A DNA stretch of 64,000 nucleotides, from contig NZ_JAKZHW010000002.1 in the NCBI RefSeq assembly GCF_022568775.1, positions 137,501 through 201,500 of the forward strand. Reading direction: 5' to 3'. The notes under the pieces were generated by a model. It did not search any database and was not told the origin of the DNA. It saw nothing but the letters and a program-made list of their open reading frames with translations. This document shows, in pieces, positions 62,139 to 64,000 of this stretch (its first letter is position 1; each line of letters starts with the position of its first letter). Position numbers and translations under genes: made by a program. Source of the DNA: Sphingomonas telluris (GTDB lineage: Bacteria > Pseudomonadota > Alphaproteobacteria > Sphingomonadales > Sphingomonadaceae).

Positions 62139-63986
62139 CTATAAACCGAGCGCGACCGCCGTCCAGTAGGTTGCGCCCGCCGCGACATAGGCGAGCACGA
62201 AAAGGTAGCTCACCATGAAGAGCGGCCACTTCCAACCGTTCGTCTCGCGGCGGGTGACTGCGATCGTCGAGATGCACTGTGGCGCGAACACGAACCAGGC
62301 GAGGAAGGCCAGCGCGGTCGCCAGCGACCAGCGGCCGCGCAGCTTGTCCTCGAGCGCGACGTTGGCGGAGGCGTCGTCGCCGGAATCGATCGAATAGACG
62401 GTCCCGATTGCGCTGACGGCGACCTCACGTGCCGCCATGGCCGGCAGCAGCGCAAGCGAGATATCGCGGTTGAATCCGATCGGCTTCACGACCTGGTAGA
62501 TGCCGTCGCCGATGTGACCGGCGATCGAGGCTTCTACCTGGCTTTGTCCCGGCTTCGCCTGCGGGAAGCTCGCGAGAGCCCACAGCAGGACCGTTGTTCC
62601 AAGGATGATCGTGCCGGCGCGCTTCAGGAAGATGACCGCACGCTGATAGAGGCCGATGACCACGTCCTTCAGCAGCGGCATCTGGTATTTCGGCAGCTCC
62701 ATCATGAATGCGCCGCCGCCACCGCGCGTAATCGTCCGGCGCAAAGCCAGCGACGCGAGGAGCGCTCCGGACACGCCGGCGATGTAGAGGCCGAACATCA
62801 CCAATCCCTGCAGGCCGATGCCGTAGCCGACGCTGCGATCGGGAATGAACGCCGCGATGATCAAGGTGTAGACGGGAAGCCGCGCCGAGCAGGTCATCAG
62901 CGGCGCGACCAGGATGGTGGTCAGGCGGTCCTTGGGATTGTCGATGGTGCGCGTGGCCATGATGCCCGGCACCGCGCATGCGAAGCTCGACAGCAGCGGA
63001 ATAAAGGCACGTCCCGACAGCCCCGCGCCGTGCATCAGCTTGTCCATCAGGAAGGCGGCGCGGACCATGTAGCCGCTCGCTTCGAGCAATAGGATGAAGA
63101 GGAACAGGATCAGGATCTGCGGCAGGAAAACGATTACCGCCCCGACCCCACCGAGCACGCCGTCGACGAGCAGCGATCGGAGCAGCCCGTCAGGGAGCAG
63201 GTCCGTCACCCCTTGGCCGACCCACGCGACGAAGCTTTCGATCCAGCTAACAGGCACTTCGCTCCAGGCGAAGACGGCCTGGAACATGACGAAGAGGACG
63301 GCCGCGAGGATCAGCGGCCCCACGACCGGATGCAGAAGAACGGAATCTAGCCGGTGGGTCCACAGGCGGACGGGGCTTTCGCGAAGCACAGCCGCCTTGG
63401 CGATGTCGCGTGCCCTGCGCTGCAGGCGGACCAGGTCCGACGGCGCATGCTCGTGCACTCCGCAACGCGGCGAAGACAGCATGTCGTCGAGCGCCGCCTG
63501 CAGCTCGGCAATGCCGCGGCGGCGGACGGCGACGGTCTCGATCACCGGAACGCCAAGTTCCGCCTCGAGCACCTTCGCATCGAGCTCCAGCCCGTCGCGC
63601 TTGGCAAGGTCGACCATGTTCAGAGCGACGATCGTCGGCAGGCCGAGCTCGATCAGCTGCAGTGCGAAACGCAGATGGTTATCGAGATTGGAGGCGTCGA
63701 CGACGATGACTAGCGCATCCGGCGCACGCTCGCCCTTCTGTCGGCCGAGAAGCACGTCGCGCGTCACCGCTTCGTCTGGGCTTCCCGGTTCGAGGCTGTA
63801 GCTGCCGGGAAGGTCGACCATCTCGACCGGACGGCCGTCGGCGAGCACGAGCCGCCCGGATTTCCGCTCGACGGTGACGCCGGGGTAGTTGCCGACCTTC
63901 TGACGCGCGCCCGTAAGTGCGTTGAACAGCGCGCTCTTGCCGGCATTCGGGTTGCCGGCGACTGCAACCAGCGGAAGGGGTGTCAT
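62139..63986 (-). CDS. feoB: Ferrous iron transporter FeoB
   Basis: 615 aa inner-membrane Fe(II) transporter. The cytoplasmic G domain has G1 GNPNAGKS (10-17), the switch region LPGSYSLEPGSPDEAVTRDVLLG and G4 NMVD. The membrane part includes two gate motifs, with SFACAVPGIMATRTI and the second GILPLLSSFACA-type region at FIPLLSSFACAVPGIM, and MELPKYQMP. Short for FeoB (about 750 aa in E. coli); the extra cytoplasmic tail is missing. feoA, usually upstream, would lie beyond 63986, where only 14 bases remain. Confidence 0.93.
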   Translation of the reverse strand: MTPLPLVAVAGNPNAGKSALFNALTGARQKVGNYPGVTVERKSGRLVLADGRPVEMVDLPGSYSLEPGSPDEAVTRDVLLGRQKGERAPDALVIVVDASNLDNHLRFALQLIELGLPTIVALNMVDLAKRDGLELDAKVLEAELGVPVIETVAVRRRGIAELQAALDDMLSSPRCGVHEHAPSDLVRLQRRARDIAKAAVLRESPVRLWTHRLDSVLLHPVVGPLILAAVLFVMFQAVFAWSEVPVSWIESFVAWVGQGVTDLLPDGLLRSLLVDGVLGGVGAVIVFLPQILILFLFILLLEASGYMVRAAFLMDKLMHGAGLSGRAFIPLLSSFACAVPGIMATRTIDNPKDRLTTILVAPLMTCSARLPVYTLIIAAFIPDRSVGYGIGLQGLVMFGLYIAGVSGALLASLALRRTITRGGGGAFMMELPKYQMPLLKDVVIGLYQRAVIFLKRAGTIILGTTVLLWALASFPQAKPGQSQVEASIAGHIGDGIYQVVKPIGFNRDISLALLPAMAAREVAVSAIGTVYSIDSGDDASANVALEDKLRGRWSLATALAFLAWFVFAPQCISTIAVTRRETNGWKWPLFMVSYLFVLAYVAAGATYWTAVALGL

Positions 63987-64000
63987 GCCGGGCCTATGCG

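Noticed and set aside
63987..64000. feoA upstream of feoB
   Set aside because: Only 14 bases remain, too little to support any gene.

Overview
This 64 kb window is a GC-rich, densely packed alphaproteobacterial chromosome segment, most likely from the Sphingomonadales. The indicators are a PEPxxWA-CTERM sorting signal, the DUF4167 and DUF3572 families, a sphingomonad-type TonB-dependent receptor, a Cbp3-type cytochrome bc1 chaperone and the lptC-lptA-lptB-rpoN order. These are family-level judgements made by reading the sequence, not database results. I see no rRNA, tRNA, CRISPR array, insertion sequence or prophage.

Layout. (1) 1-11227, all on the minus strand, is a complete phosphate regulon: phoR, a DUF47 protein with the low-affinity transporter Pit, pstS-pstC-pstA-pstB-phoU-phoB, and a second pstS followed by an OprP-type phosphate porin cut by the window edge. 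Three Pho boxes with exact 11-bp half-site spacing lie upstream of DUF47-pit, pstS and the second pstS. (2) 11224-15289 (minus) carries hisS, prfA, prmC and a DUF4167 gene whose stop overlaps the phoR start. (3) 15406-21757 is a mixed run: M61 peptidase, aquaporin, SMR transporter, DUF1345, EamA transporter, retropepsin-like protein and ispG. (4) 21867-27619 is the most unusual part. A plus-strand TIR-TM-TPR gene, a small beta-rich gene of unknown family and a SLOG gene with four membrane segments face a minus-strand SPFH-RHH pair. I read the plus-strand trio as a candidate Thoeris-like nucleotide-signalling conflict system. (5) 27720-33765 holds small metabolic and cell-cycle genes (isoaspartyl peptidase, acyltransferase-like, GDPD, RidA, SDR, HAD, DUF3572, DivK-like regulator, rpmG). 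(6) 33807-37659 has a lone damage-response DNA ligase, an amidohydrolase and a Gly-rich double cold-shock protein. (7) 37880-51152 is core: rnd, lptCAB, rpoN, gyrB, rhlE, recF and dnaN. (8) 51250-59972 is envelope and catabolic: a fasciclin lipoprotein, a Gly-rich repeat protein, an MFS/TonB receptor/TetR cluster and kynA-kynU. (9) 60017-63986 has bamE, cbp3, yceD, ssb and feoB.

The genome is very compact. Same-strand genes often overlap by 4 nt (ATGA, GTGA, TTGA), and several convergent genes share a stop at CTAG or CTAA. Many starts are GTG or TTG, so I set starts from ribosome binding sites, signal peptides and family alignment rather than from the longest frame. No protein-free stretch exceeds about 300 bases; the largest, 45285-45584 between gyrB and the PEP-CTERM gene, holds an alternating purine-pyrimidine tract and a perfect 8-bp-arm palindrome.
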